Positions 45,943 to 54,972 of a DNA stretch of 64,000 nucleotides are shown here, piece by piece. The notes below the pieces were generated by a model. It searched no databases, was not told where the DNA came from, and saw only the letters and a program-made list of their open reading frames with translations. Source of the DNA: an uncultured Pseudomonadota bacterium. Its GTDB lineage: Bacteria > Myxococcota_A > UBA796 > SXON01. Positions within the stretch are counted from its first letter, which is position 1; each line of letters opens with the position of its first letter. The stretch covers positions 1 to 64,000 of the forward strand of contig CAIQVJ010000085.1 in the NCBI GenBank assembly GCA_903875225.1, read 5' to 3'. Position numbers and translations under genes: made by a program.

Positions 45943-47562
45943 TCACCCCTCACGCCACCGCTGGGCCAGCGGCATGCGGCGACCGCCGCCGAACGCCTTG
46001 CTCGTCACGCGGAGGCCCGGTGCCGCCTGCCAGCGCTTGTACTCGCTGCGGACGACGAGCCCGATCACCCGCTTCACCAGCATCGCGTCGAACCCCGCGG
46101 CCACGATCTCCCCCACGGAGCGCTGCTCCTCCACGTAGAGCCGCAGGATCCCGTCCAGCACGGCGTAGGGGGGCAACGAGTCCTGATCCGTCTGGTTCGG
46201 CGCCAGCTCGGCAGACGGCGGCTTCTCCAGCGTGGCGCGCGGGATCACGACACCCTGCCGGTTGATCCATGCAGAGAGCCGGTACACATCGGTCTTGAAC
46301 ACGTCGGCGAGCACCGCGAGACCGCCGCACATGTCACCGTAGAGGGTGCAATACCCGACCGCGACCTCGGACTTGTTGCCCGTCGTGAGCAGCAGGTGGC
46401 CGAACTTGTTGGAGATGGCCATCAGCACCCCGCCCCGGGCGCGAGCCTGGAGGTTCTCCTCCGTCACGTCTGCGGCCCGGCCGCTGAACATGGGGGCGAG
46501 GGTCGCAAGGTATTGAGCGTGGATCCCGGTGATCGGCACGATCTCGAACCGGACGCCGAGGGTGGCGGCAAGCGCCCGGGCGTCGTCCACGGAGCCCTGC
46601 GAGGAGAACGGGCCGGGCATGCCGATCGCGAGGCAGTTCTCCGCCCCGAGCGCGCGGACCGCGATGCAGAGCACCAGCGCGCTGTCGATGCCGCCCGAGA
46701 GCCCGACGACAGCCTGCTTGAAGCCGCACCGGGCCGCGTAGTCCCGCACCCCGAGCGTGAGCGCACCCAGCACCTCCTCTTCGAACGGGGGGTCCTGCGG
46801 TTCCATGACGGGGCCATCGGTCTCGATGAACCCGACATGCTCCTCGAACTGGGGGAACTGCGCCAGGATGTTGCCCTCGGCGTCGGCTGCGAGCGATGCG
46901 CCGTCGAACACAAGCTCGTCGTTGCCGCCGACCTGGTTGCAGTACACCAGCGGGGCACGCGCCTGCAACGCCTGCGCCTGCACGAGGGTGCGCCGCACCG
47001 CGGTCTTGCCGGCGTGGAAGGGGGAGGCCGAGAGGTTCACCATCAGATCCGAGCCCGCGAGCCGCGCGACCGGGTCGATCGCGTAGCGCTGGCCCGGCGC
47101 AATGCCGGGCTCGTTCCAGAGATCCTCACACACCGTCACCGCGAGCGTGAGCCCACCGACCGCCACCCGGCGCGGGGCGGTCTCCGGGACGAAGTAGCGC
47201 CCCTCGTCGAACACGTCGTAGGTCGGGAGCAGCGCCTTGTGGCGCACGGCCACGATCTCGCCGCCGTGGGCGATGACAGCGCTGTTCCGCAGGCCGCCAG
47301 CCTCCCAGGGCGCACCGAAGATCGCGACGAGGTCGGACCCGGCCGTCGCGGCCGCCACGGCCTCCGCCTCCGCGCGGCAGGCGCGCACGAGATCCTCCCG
47401 CGCCACGAGATCCCGCGGCGGATACCCGCAGATCGCAAGCTCGGGCATCAGCGCCACCCGCGCCCCCCCGGCGATGGCTCTCGCGATCACCTCCCGGCAC
47501 CGCGCCCCGTTCCCGGACACATCGCCGACGATGGGCGCGATCTGCCCGATGCAGACGCGCAA
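45943..47562 (-). CDS. nadE: glutamine-dependent NAD+ synthetase
   Basis: A 539-aa two-domain enzyme. The nitrilase-type glutaminase has Glu in MPELAICGYPP, Lys in RHKALLPTYD and Cys in VTVCEDLW. The synthetase domain has the PP-loop GLSGGIDSALV and TGNKSE. It makes NAD from deamido-NAD, ATP and glutamine-derived ammonia. The start is TTG at 47562, directly after the TGA of the upstream small membrane protein. Confidence 0.95.
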   Translation of the reverse strand: MRVCIGQIAPIVGDVSGNGARCREVIARAIAGGARVALMPELAICGYPPRDLVAREDLVRACRAEAEAVAAATAGSDLVAIFGAPWEAGGLRNSAVIAHGGEIVAVRHKALLPTYDVFDEGRYFVPETAPRRVAVGGLTLAVTVCEDLWNEPGIAPGQRYAIDPVARLAGSDLMVNLSASPFHAGKTAVRRTLVQAQALQARAPLVYCNQVGGNDELVFDGASLAADAEGNILAQFPQFEEHVGFIETDGPVMEPQDPPFEEEVLGALTLGVRDYAARCGFKQAVVGLSGGIDSALVLCIAVRALGAENCLAIGMPGPFSSQGSVDDARALAATLGVRFEIVPITGIHAQYLATLAPMFSGRAADVTEENLQARARGGVLMAISNKFGHLLLTTGNKSEVAVGYCTLYGDMCGGLAVLADVFKTDVYRLSAWINRQGVVIPRATLEKPPSAELAPNQTDQDSLPPYAVLDGILRLYVEEQRSVGEIVAAGFDAMLVKRVIGLVVRSEYKRWQAAPGLRVTSKAFGGGRRMPLAQRWREG

Positions 47563-47808
47563 TCAGTACCCGCCGGTCTTCCGCCATGCGGTCGCGTTGA
47601 GCCCGATCAGCATCGGAATCCCCAGACCGAGGCACAGCACCGCGACGGGGAAGAAGCTGGTCGTGGTGATGTCGCCCATGCCGTCGCTGCCCGCAGCGGA
47701 GAGCGCGGTCGAAAAATCACCGTAGTCCGCGCCAAAACTGAATGTCAGGGAAAGAATGCCAATCGCGCAGAGCGCACCGCCGCACAGCCAGAACACCGTT
47801 CGGGACAT
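47563..47808 (-). CDS. small two-TM membrane protein
   Basis: 81 aa with two hydrophobic helices (~5-25 and ~48-70). ATG 47808 has GAGGT five bases upstream; the earlier frame start at 47889 has none. The stop is immediately before the TTG of nadE, so it is probably co-transcribed. Function unknown. Confidence 0.75.
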   Translation of the reverse strand: MSRTVFWLCGGALCAIGILSLTFSFGADYGDFSTALSAAGSDGMGDITTTSFFPVAVLCLGLGIPMLIGLNATAWRKTGGY

Positions 47809-47934
47809 CAGGACCTCAAAGCGGGCCCGGAGTAACGCAAACGACGGATCCGCGCACGCCCGGCGGCCGGCGATCGGCCGCCCGGACACAAGGCGGGATT
47901 CGAATTAGCTTTCGCCACCTTCGGAGTACCGACC

Positions 47935-48576
47935 ATGTCCCGCTCACTCGCCCACCCCCTGGCCTTCGTCGTCCCCCTCACCCTCGCGTTCGCGCTCGCC
48001 TGTGGCGGTAGCAGCACCACGGCGCCCCCGCCCCCGCCGGCGCCCACCGCCCCGGCAACGCCCACCACGCCGACCGAGCCCAATGCGCCCGTGGCGCCGG
48101 TCCCGGCAGCCCCCGCGGTCCCCCCTCCCGCCAAGACCTTCGACCAGGCCGCGTTCACCTGCTGCGACGCCGAGCGCGCTGACCGCCTGCTCGACCAGTA
48201 CCTGGACGTCGAAGCGCGCCTCTTCAAGGGCGACGCCGACCACATCAACGGGCAGTACACTGCGCTGAAGGGCGTGGCCCAGGGCGCCATCGACAAGGGC
48301 GGCTTCTCCGCCGACGACAACGTCATCCTCAAGCGGATCGTGCAGAACAGCGACGCATCGCTGCAGGCCGACCTCGCGGGCAAGCGCAAGCTCTTCCGGG
48401 AGATCTCCACCGACACGATCGCGTTCCTCAAGAACCACCGGTCGTCGGGCACCACGAAGGTCGCACAGGCCCACTGCCCGATGTTCGAGGGCGGCTCGGA
48501 CTGGCTGCAGAAGGAGCCCACCCTGGCGAACCCGTACTACGGCGACGCCATGGCCACGTGCGGCAGCTTCCTGTGA
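47935..48576 (+). CDS. lipoprotein with DUF3347 domain
   Basis: A 213-aa predicted lipoprotein: signal, lipobox ALAC, a Pro/Ala/Thr linker (~25-65), then a helical domain ending in AHCPMFEGG, WLQKEPTLANPYYGDAM and CGSF. That end is the DUF3347 signature seen at the tail of CusB-like metal-efflux adaptors and in stand-alone periplasmic proteins; His, Cys and Met are candidate copper ligands. The stop overlaps the thiolase GTG, which is an odd pairing of a cell-envelope protein and a cytosolic enzyme. Confidence 0.85.
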   Translation: MSRSLAHPLAFVVPLTLAFALACGGSSTTAPPPPPAPTAPATPTTPTEPNAPVAPVPAAPAVPPPAKTFDQAAFTCCDAERADRLLDQYLDVEARLFKGDADHINGQYTALKGVAQGAIDKGGFSADDNVILKRIVQNSDASLQADLAGKRKLFREISTDTIAFLKNHRSSGTTKVAQAHCPMFEGGSDWLQKEPTLANPYYGDAMATCGSFL

Positions 48577-49706
48577 TCGCGTACGTCATCGACGCGGTCC
48601 GATCCCCGATCGGACGCGGCGGACAGGGCTACAAGGACGTCCGGCCGGACGTCCTCGCCGGTGAGGTCCTCAAGGCGCTCACCCAACGCACCGGGATCGA
48701 TCCGGCGACGGTCGAGGACGTCGTCATGGGCTGCGTGACCCAGGTCGGGGAGCAGGGCCTGAACATCGCCCGCAACGCGGCACTGCTGGCGGGGTTTCCG
48801 GTCGACGTGACCGGGACCTCCGTGAACCGCATGTGCGGGAGCTCGCTGCAGGCCGTGAATTTCGCCGCGATGGGCGTGGCATCTGGGTTCCAGGGGCTCG
48901 TGATCGCGGGCGGTGTCGAGTCGATGACCCGCGTGCCGATGGGCAGCGACATGATGCTCAACGGGAGCATGGTCACGCCCGCGCCGGAGCTCTCCTGGCG
49001 CTACAGCATCGTGCCGCAGGGCACGTCGGCGGAGCTCGTGGCCAGGCGGTTCGGGCTCACGCGGCTCGAGCTCGACAGCTTCAGCCTCGAGAGCCACGTG
49101 CGCGCTGCCCGGGCCCAGGACAACGGCTGGTTCGACAACGAGATCGTGCCGGTGTGCGGGCTCTCGAAGGACGAGGGCGTCCGGCGCGACACCTCCATGG
49201 AGCGCCTCGCGAAGCTCAAGCCCGCGTTCGCGTCCGACGGGCTCACCACGGCGGGCTCTTCCTCCCAGATCAGCGACAGCGCCGCCGCGGTGCTGATCGC
49301 CAGTGAGGACGCCGTCAAGCGCTACGGGCTCAAGCCCCGCGCCCGGATCACGGCCATGGCGACCGCGGGCGTCGACCCCACCATCATGCTCACCGCGCCG
49401 ATCGGAGCGACCCGGAAGGCGCTCGCCCAGGCCCGGCTCGGCGTCGGCGACATCGACGCAGTCGAGATGAACGAGGCGTTCGCCTCGGTGGTCGTCGGCT
49501 GCTCGCGCGCGCTGGAGCTCGATCCCGCGAAGGTGAACGTACACGGCGGCGCGATCGCGCTGGGCCACCCCCTGGGAGCGTCCGGGGCCCGCCTGATCGC
49601 CACGCTGCTCGGCGTTCTCGACCGCACGGGCGGACGCCGCGGTCTCGCGACGATGTGCATCGGCTTCGGCCAGGGCATTACGACGATCATCGATCGGGAC
49701 GTGTAG
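48573..49706 (+). CDS. thiolase (acetyl-CoA acyltransferase)
   Basis: A 377-aa thiolase. Cys C88 in [23 protein letters not shown], and TMCIGFGQG are all present. The GTG at 48573 overlaps the preceding lipoprotein stop (GTGA); an in-frame upstream start would sit inside that gene. Directly after the TAG begins a second GTG gene. It differs clearly from the thiolase at 36901, so the two are paralogues, not a recent duplication. Confidence 0.93.
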   Translation: MIAYVIDAVRSPIGRGGQGYKDVRPDVLAGEVLKALTQRTGIDPATVEDVVMGCVTQVGEQGLNIARNAALLAGFPVDVTGTSVNRMCGSSLQAVNFAAMGVASGFQGLVIAGGVESMTRVPMGSDMMLNGSMVTPAPELSWRYSIVPQGTSAELVARRFGLTRLELDSFSLESHVRAARAQDNGWFDNEIVPVCGLSKDEGVRRDTSMERLAKLKPAFASDGLTTAGSSSQISDSAAAVLIASEDAVKRYGLKPRARITAMATAGVDPTIMLTAPIGATRKALAQARLGVGDIDAVEMNEAFASVVVGCSRALELDPAKVNVHGGAIALGHPLGASGARLIATLLGVLDRTGGRRGLATMCIGFGQGITTIIDRDV

Positions 49707-50246
49707 GTGCCCGCCGGCGTCGAGGTCTGGATGCCGGGCAGCCCGGGCCGCTGGCCGTTCGCGGGGCACGTGCGCGGCCGATGGGAGGCCGGCCCGGTGC
49801 GGCTGGCGTGGGCGGGGCGCATCGCGCACTCCGCGCTCCCCGAGGAGGCCTGGGAAGCCGCGACGGCGCTGCGCGACGTCCTGGGCTCGGTGGTGGGCGA
49901 CGGACGCTTCGACGTCATCAACCAGGCGTGGGCGGCGGTCGACACGCTGCCCGAGCGGTGGAAGACGCGAGAGGATCTCTCGCTGCTGCTGGCCGCGTGC
50001 GACCCGGCGGGCATCCTGCTCTCCAGCGCAGGCATGGCGGCGGTGTACGTGGAGAGCCCCGCGGGTTGGGTGGCGGCGGCGCTGTCCGGCTCCCCCCTGT
50101 TCACGGAACCGGGCGCCCCAGCGCGCCCTCCCGTGCCGCAGCCGTCGCTGCGTCCGGGCACCCGGTTCGTGGGGCTCTGCAAGGACATGCCCCTGCCGAA
50201 GCCCGCCGACATCGCGCTCTCCTGCGGCGTGCGGGAGGCACTGTGA
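49707..50246 (+). CDS. hypothetical protein
   Basis: 179 aa with no gap from the thiolase stop (TAG then GTG) and a GTGA overlap with the next gene. It has mixed alpha/beta content, a GILLSSAGMAAVYVESPAGWVAA segment reminiscent of the core of PP2C-like folds, and no metal-binding Asp pairs that I can pick out. No family recognised. Confidence 0.65.
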   Translation: MPAGVEVWMPGSPGRWPFAGHVRGRWEAGPVRLAWAGRIAHSALPEEAWEAATALRDVLGSVVGDGRFDVINQAWAAVDTLPERWKTREDLSLLLAACDPAGILLSSAGMAAVYVESPAGWVAAALSGSPLFTEPGAPARPPVPQPSLRPGTRFVGLCKDMPLPKPADIALSCGVREAL

Positions 50247-51013
50247 GCGACGATGGGTTCCTGACCGGCGTACTCGCCGGCAATCTTGCCGGGCTCGACC
50301 TGCGCGCGCAGACGGATCTGTTGATCCAGGCCGTGAAGGCAGCCGGCGACCGACCTCTCGGCCCGCTGCTCGATGCGCTTGCCGAGGCCGACCCCCTCGC
50401 GCTGGCCGAGGTCGTGTGCGGCACCCGCTCGCCCGGGGGGAGCGCCGTGATCCTCGCGGCCCTGCCCCACGCCGAGAAGATCGAGGGCGTGCTCTCCCCG
50501 CGTGGGGCATGGCCCCGCCTGCTGGAGCTCGGGGGTGCCGAGTCTGCGCTGCCCGTGCTCACCACCGCCGCCCGGCGACACCCCGGCGCGAGCTGGCTGG
50601 TCGCGCTTTCGCGAAAGGTCGAGGGTCCGAACGCCGGGCTCGCCCACCTCACCGCATGTGCCCACCACCCCGCGTTCGCCCAGGCCTGCCGCAACCACGC
50701 CGAGGCCGGCCATGTCGAGGGGCTCGTGCTCGCTTCCGGTGCGACCGGCCGTGCCGAGCCCGCAGCCGCCCTGCTCGGCGTCGGGAAGTTCGATGCCATG
50801 CTCCGGGCCGCCGGGGCGGCGCTGGACACCGCGCCCGAGAGCCCGCTGGTCGCCCAATTGGCGGCGGTCTGGGGCCCCGAGCCCGACGACCTCTTCGTGC
50901 GTGTCCTCCCGATCCTGCGCCAGAAGCGCGCGGCGGAAGCGCTGCGCAAGCACTGTCGTCACCTGCCGCGGACGGCGCGGCTCCTGGACCTGGTGATCCG
51001 GGGAATGGTCTAG
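50243..51013 (+). CDS. hypothetical helical-repeat protein
   Basis: 256 aa, Ala/Leu-rich with regularly spaced helices (LPVLTTAARRHPG, GLAHLTACAHHPAF) that could form HEAT- or TPR-like repeats. It starts at GTG 50243 inside the stop of the previous gene. It lacks a signal peptide. No family recognised. Confidence 0.65.
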   Translation: MSDDGFLTGVLAGNLAGLDLRAQTDLLIQAVKAAGDRPLGPLLDALAEADPLALAEVVCGTRSPGGSAVILAALPHAEKIEGVLSPRGAWPRLLELGGAESALPVLTTAARRHPGASWLVALSRKVEGPNAGLAHLTACAHHPAFAQACRNHAEAGHVEGLVLASGATGRAEPAAALLGVGKFDAMLRAAGAALDTAPESPLVAQLAAVWGPEPDDLFVRVLPILRQKRAAEALRKHCRHLPRTARLLDLVIRGMV

Positions 51014-51052
51014 CAGCGGCGGTCACGCTCGGTAACGATCCGGACTTCGCGT

Positions 51053-51097
51053 TGACGTCACGGGTTCCGGGAGCGATGCTGTGACATTCCCGTGACG
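51053..51097. promoter_or_regulatory. inverted repeat upstream of PAP2 gene
   Basis: CGTCACGGG (51056-51064) pairs with CCCGTGACG (51089-51097), 9 of 9 bases, 24 bp apart; the left arm overlaps the palindrome TGACGTCA (51053-51060). It sits 18 bp before the ATG at 51115, outside any gene. It may be an operator or an RNA hairpin; no T-run follows, so a terminator is unlikely. Confidence 0.5.
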
Positions 51098-51114
51098 GTG
51101 TCTAGAGGATCTAC

Positions 51115-51834
51115 ATGTCCCGCGAACTTCCCCTCGCTCAACGCATCCCCCTGACGGCGGCCGTGGTGATCGGCGCGATCGGAGCCTACTTCTTCTCCGG
51201 CATCGCGCCCCATGCGTTGCACCCGGCGTTCGCCACGCCGCTGGATGCTGCCGTGCCGTTCGTGCCCGAGGCGATCTGGGTCTACCTGCCCGGCTACTAC
51301 GGCGGCTTCCTGGTCACCCTCCTCGTCACCCGAGACAGGTTCGCGTTTCGCGCAGGCGGCACCGCGTTCCTGACCATCACGCTGCTCGCCCTGCCGTTCT
51401 TCTTCCTCTTCCCGGTCGCTGCTCCCCGCCCGATCGCCCCCAACGGTCCAGGCTGGACGGATGCGTTCGTGCGGTGGCTGTACGACAACGATCCGCTCGT
51501 GAACACGTTTCCCTCCCTGCATGTGGCAAACGCGTTCCTCTGCGCGTTCCTGACGCTGCAGTCGAGCAGGCGCTGGGGGGTTGCGCTCGGGCTCAACGCG
51601 TTTGCGGTCTGCGCCAGCGTCCTGTTGCTGAAGCAGCACTGGGCGGTGGACATCCCCGGCGGAATGTTCCTGGCGAGCCTCGGCGCCGCCGCGTGGAAGG
51701 CGCACATGGTGAACGTCGAGGCGCGCGGACACGAGGAGCTCCCCTGGCAGCTTGCTCCGCTGCGGCTGCCGGCGCCCCGCTTCGAGCTGCCGCGCCTGCC
51801 GAAGATCCGGTTCCCCGGCGACCATCACTCATAG
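51115..51834 (+). CDS. PAP2-superfamily membrane phosphatase/transferase
   Basis: A 239-aa membrane protein with about six hydrophobic segments. NTFPSLHVANAF (~128-139) and LKQHWAVDIPGG (~172-183) match the His motifs of the PAP2/inositol-phosphoceramide-synthase-like group; the Lys-rich first motif is not clear. It may act on lipid phosphates outside the membrane. A GAGGA ribosome site precedes the ATG. An inverted repeat lies upstream. Confidence 0.85.
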   Translation: MSRELPLAQRIPLTAAVVIGAIGAYFFSGIAPHALHPAFATPLDAAVPFVPEAIWVYLPGYYGGFLVTLLVTRDRFAFRAGGTAFLTITLLALPFFFLFPVAAPRPIAPNGPGWTDAFVRWLYDNDPLVNTFPSLHVANAFLCAFLTLQSSRRWGVALGLNAFAVCASVLLLKQHWAVDIPGGMFLASLGAAAWKAHMVNVEARGHEELPWQLAPLRLPAPRFELPRLPKIRFPGDHHS

Positions 51835-51900
51835 GCCCGACAGCGGTGCCGGCACAGGCCTTGCTAGGTTGAATCCCCCATCCACCCAGAGGGAGCACCC

Positions 51901-52542
51901 ATGGCAAACGCCGACAAGCCCGTCCAGCTCGACTTCAAGAGAGACCCCTCCTACAAGGCGGGCTCCACGCCCATCGTCGTCACGGTGCCCCGGATGGTGT
52001 TCCTGATGATCGACGGTGCGGGCGCGCCAGATGCAGCTCCAGAAGGGTCGGCGGAATTCCACGAGGCCATCGAGGCGCTCTACACCATCAAGTTCTGGGA
52101 CAAGAAGCACCCCCGTCCTGCCGGCTACGTGAAGTTCTCCGCGGCGCCCCTGGAGGGGCTGTGGTGGATGAAGGGCGGGACCGCGTTCAGCGAGGCGCGC
52201 CCCGAGGACTGGCGATGGACGATGATGGTCCGGGTACCGGAGTTCGTCGACGGCCGCCTGTTTGCGCAGGTGATCGAAGCGTGCGCCCATCGCAAGCCGG
52301 GTGCGTCCGAACGGCTCGCCCAGATGAGACTGGAGGAGTTCACGGAGGGCGAGTGCGTGCAGATCCTGCACGTGGGACCCTACGATCAGGAGCAGCCCAC
52401 CATCGAACGGATGCACGCGTTCGCCCGAGCGCACGGCTACCAACCGGAGGGCAAGCACCACGAGATCTACCTCGGTGACCCGCGGCGCAGCGCACCTGAA
52501 AAACTGCGGACGATCCTTCGCCAACCCGTGGTCCGGTGCTGA
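51901..52542 (+). CDS. GyrI-like small-molecule-binding protein
   Basis: A 213-aa soluble protein. PRMVFLMIDGAGAPD (~30-45), KFSAAPLEGLWWMKGG (~75-90) and CVQILHVGPYDQEQPTIERMH (~157-177) match GyrI-like domain proteins that bind small hydrophobic ligands. There is no DNA-binding HTH, so it is not a full transcription factor. GAGGGAG lies 6 bp before the ATG. It overlaps the next lipoprotein gene by 7 bp. Confidence 0.88.
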   Translation: MANADKPVQLDFKRDPSYKAGSTPIVVTVPRMVFLMIDGAGAPDAAPEGSAEFHEAIEALYTIKFWDKKHPRPAGYVKFSAAPLEGLWWMKGGTAFSEARPEDWRWTMMVRVPEFVDGRLFAQVIEACAHRKPGASERLAQMRLEEFTEGECVQILHVGPYDQEQPTIERMHAFARAHGYQPEGKHHEIYLGDPRRSAPEKLRTILRQPVVRC

Positions 52543-53174
52543 CCGTGGCCTGGATCGCGCTCCTCCTGCTCTCGGCGTGCACGGGCAAGGTCGACACCGG
52601 CGGCGACGACTCCGAGCCACCGCAGAGCGCCTGCGAGTGTGAGCACCCTGCTGACGCGCCCCTCACGGTCACCGAGCAGGGCGGTTTCGACGACTGGAGC
52701 GGGGCTGCGCTCGGCTGGGCCGTGGACGTGCCGACGGGACGGGTGCTGGTCGTCGCGATGCGCTACCCGACCGGCACGGCGACGATCAACATGGAGGCGG
52801 GATGTGAGGACCCCTCCGCGATGAGCGACGCGTGGTACCCGGCGATCCCCGACTCGGCCGCCGAGGCCGCCGCCCGCTACCCGCTGCTGGGCGCCACGCT
52901 CACGACTGCGGCGGGAGTGCGATCGCTCCCCGAGGACCTCGGTGCGCTGCTCGTGGTCGGAGATCTGGCGTCGCCCGTGCCGGAGCAGCTGTACGTCCTC
53001 ACCGGGGGGACAGCCACCCTTTTGCGTGGCGACGACCCGGGGGACACGCTTCAGGGCGCCCTGATCTTCGCGGCCACCTCCAGCGCCATCGGCGGCGAGG
53101 CGAGCGTTGCCTGCGACGATGCGCTGCGTCTGCCCGCGCTGGACTTCTCGTGGCCAGGCGGTGGGAGCGACTGA
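52536..53174 (+). CDS. lipoprotein with CTGxxDTG start motif
   Basis: A 212-aa predicted lipoprotein: short signal, lipobox LSAC at ~15, followed by CTGKVDTGGDD, the same opening pattern as the lipoprotein at 3306. CECEHPAD follows, then a globular domain with Cys near 89 and 194. The GTG at 52536 lies inside the previous gene; GTG 52545 is another choice. The domain is not recognised. Converges with the ZIP remnant. Confidence 0.75.
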   Translation: MLTVAWIALLLLSACTGKVDTGGDDSEPPQSACECEHPADAPLTVTEQGGFDDWSGAALGWAVDVPTGRVLVVAMRYPTGTATINMEAGCEDPSAMSDAWYPAIPDSAAEAAARYPLLGATLTTAAGVRSLPEDLGALLVVGDLASPVPEQLYVLTGGTATLLRGDDPGDTLQGALIFAATSSAIGGEASVACDDALRLPALDFSWPGGGSD

Positions 53175-53176
53175 CG

Positions 53177-53672
53177 TCAGAGCAGGGCGAGGCGGGCCAG
53201 CACCGCCAGCCCGACCAGGAACCCGGCGAGCCGGATGTCGCGCTCCCGCGGCTCCTCGGCCTCGTGGAGCACGGGGAGCAGATCCGGCGCCGCGACATAC
53301 ACGAACGTCCCCCCTGCCAGGGAGAGGACGACCCCCAACCAGGAGCCAGCCTGGGTGCCGATCGCAACCGCAGCCGCACCGGCACCCGCGGTGAGCTGAA
53401 CGGCCGCGAGGCCGACGAGGGCTGTGCTCCGCGGGAGCCCTGCATCACGGAGCAGCGCATGGTCGCCCACCTCCTGTGGCATTTCGTGCACGACGACCGC
53501 GAGGGTCGTCGCGAGTCCGAGGCGCGTGGAGACCAGGAATGCGGCAGCGATCGCCGCGCCATCCCCCGAGTCCACGACCGCGCTGCAGCCAGGATTCCGG
53601 GAGGAGCCCGCCCGCCAGCCCGACGATGCCATCCACGGCGATGGCGGCTGCAATCCAGGCCCAGGTGCTCAT
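53177..53672 (-). pseudogene. decayed ZIP-family metal transporter
   Basis: ATG 53672 begins a normal ZIP first helix (MSTWAWIAAAIAVDGIVGL, then AGGLLPES). Around 53590 the match jumps to another frame, which continues as GDGAAIAAAFLVST, VVVHEMPQEVGDHALL and later helices to the stop at 53177. The usual helices 2 and 3, roughly 100 residues, are missing, and the HNxxDG motif is reduced to DSGDG. An internal deletion with a frameshift explains this. The HEMPQE metal site in helix 5 is intact, so decay may be recent. A sequencing error alone would not account for the missing part. Confidence 0.75.
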
Positions 53673-53737
53673 GGAATCCGAAGGGCGGAGGTGACGAACA
53701 TCCGCCAGCTGCGGCAAGGCTCATGCCACACGCGGGT

Positions 53738-54886
53738 TCACCCCCGGAGCAGCCGGCGGATCCGCCGAAGACGGGCCTGAACGGTGGGATCGAGGCTCCC
53801 GGTCCAGCGCTTCGCACCGCGGGCCCACTCCTGCACGTGGGTCCCCGACGCGATCAGCGTGTGCCCGAGCCACGAGTCGCGGGCGAGGATCCCGATGCGG
53901 ATGGACCGGCGCTCGGCCCAGTGAGGGTTCGAGATCGGGTAGTCGGGATCGGAGCAGCCATCCACGAAGAGGACGGCCGGGTCATCGAGCAGCTCCTTGA
54001 ACATCTCGACGTCCAGCAGCACCCCGGGCGAGTTGGCGCCATGGTCCTCGTCGTAGGCGATCTTGAAGGCGAAGGCGCCGCCTCCCCCCCGCAGGGTGAT
54101 GCTCATCGCGATGGGCGCTGCGTCCAGGGTCAACGACCGGACCTCGACCTGACCTCGCGCCGCACCCGCGGCCGCGGCGCGCTCCAGGAACACCCGGTCA
54201 CGAGGGTTCGAGGCGAAAGAGGTTCGCTCCCGGCCCTTCCAGCCCTTGTGCTCGAGCGCGATGAACTGCCTTATGGCCGACTCCACCTCGACGCTGGATC
54301 GAATGGTGTGGAACCCGAGGGTTCCGCGCTGGCCGAGGCGACGCTGGAGCCGGCGCAACTGTTTTCGCTTGCGCTCCGAGACGGCGCGCTCGTAGTACTC
54401 GGTGGACCCGAGCGTCGTCTGCACCATCGGCCTGTCGTACTGCAGCGTGGTCTGGAGGAGCATGCCATCGCTGGCCACGAACGCCTGCAGCGCCAGATCG
54501 AAGGCGCCGCCCACGGGGTGCGGTCCCAGACGCAACGCCGCCCCGGACAGCCAGCCCATCGCGGCGCGGAGCGCGGGGACCTCATCGCCAGACCGGGTGA
54601 GCGGCGTGGAGAGGTAGCAGTAGGGGTGCTTCCACATGGCATAGTGCGGTGCGGGCATCGCCGGGCAGAAGCGAACGTGCCGGAGAGGGAACACGCCGAT
54701 CAGGTCGCCCCCATCGGAGCGGACGAACAGGGTCACCACCTCCCCCCCACGGGCCAACTCCGCCATCGCCGGAACGAGCATGAACGGCTCGTAGAACGGG
54801 TTGGGCTCGGAGGCCTCCGCCACGAGGCGCTGCCACTCGGGGACGAGCGGACCCAGCTCCCTCGCGCTTCGCACGACCTGGATCAT
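53738..54886 (-). CDS. CelD/FemAB-like GNAT acetyltransferase
   Basis: A 382-aa protein with two GNAT-like halves. PNPFYEPFMLVPAM (~28) and the later SERKRKQLRRLQRR (~170), ALEHKGWKGRERT (~213), and AFAFKIAYDEDHGANSPG (~275) match the BioF2-like/CelD acyltransferase family that modifies polysaccharides, lipids or peptidoglycan precursors. ATG 54886 with AGGTG upstream is preferred over an earlier frame start at 54931. It diverges from the DsbB-like gene. Confidence 0.87.
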   Translation of the reverse strand: MIQVVRSARELGPLVPEWQRLVAEASEPNPFYEPFMLVPAMAELARGGEVVTLFVRSDGGDLIGVFPLRHVRFCPAMPAPHYAMWKHPYCYLSTPLTRSGDEVPALRAAMGWLSGAALRLGPHPVGGAFDLALQAFVASDGMLLQTTLQYDRPMVQTTLGSTEYYERAVSERKRKQLRRLQRRLGQRGTLGFHTIRSSVEVESAIRQFIALEHKGWKGRERTSFASNPRDRVFLERAAAAGAARGQVEVRSLTLDAAPIAMSITLRGGGGAFAFKIAYDEDHGANSPGVLLDVEMFKELLDDPAVLFVDGCSDPDYPISNPHWAERRSIRIGILARDSWLGHTLIASGTHVQEWARGAKRWTGSLDPTVQARLRRIRRLLRG

Positions 54887-54972
54887 CGTCGGCACCTGAA
54901 GGTTCTCACCTGCACTTGAGGGTATGCACACCCGCCCCCCGCGGCACCTTTTGCGTTAGGACCCCGTCCGAA

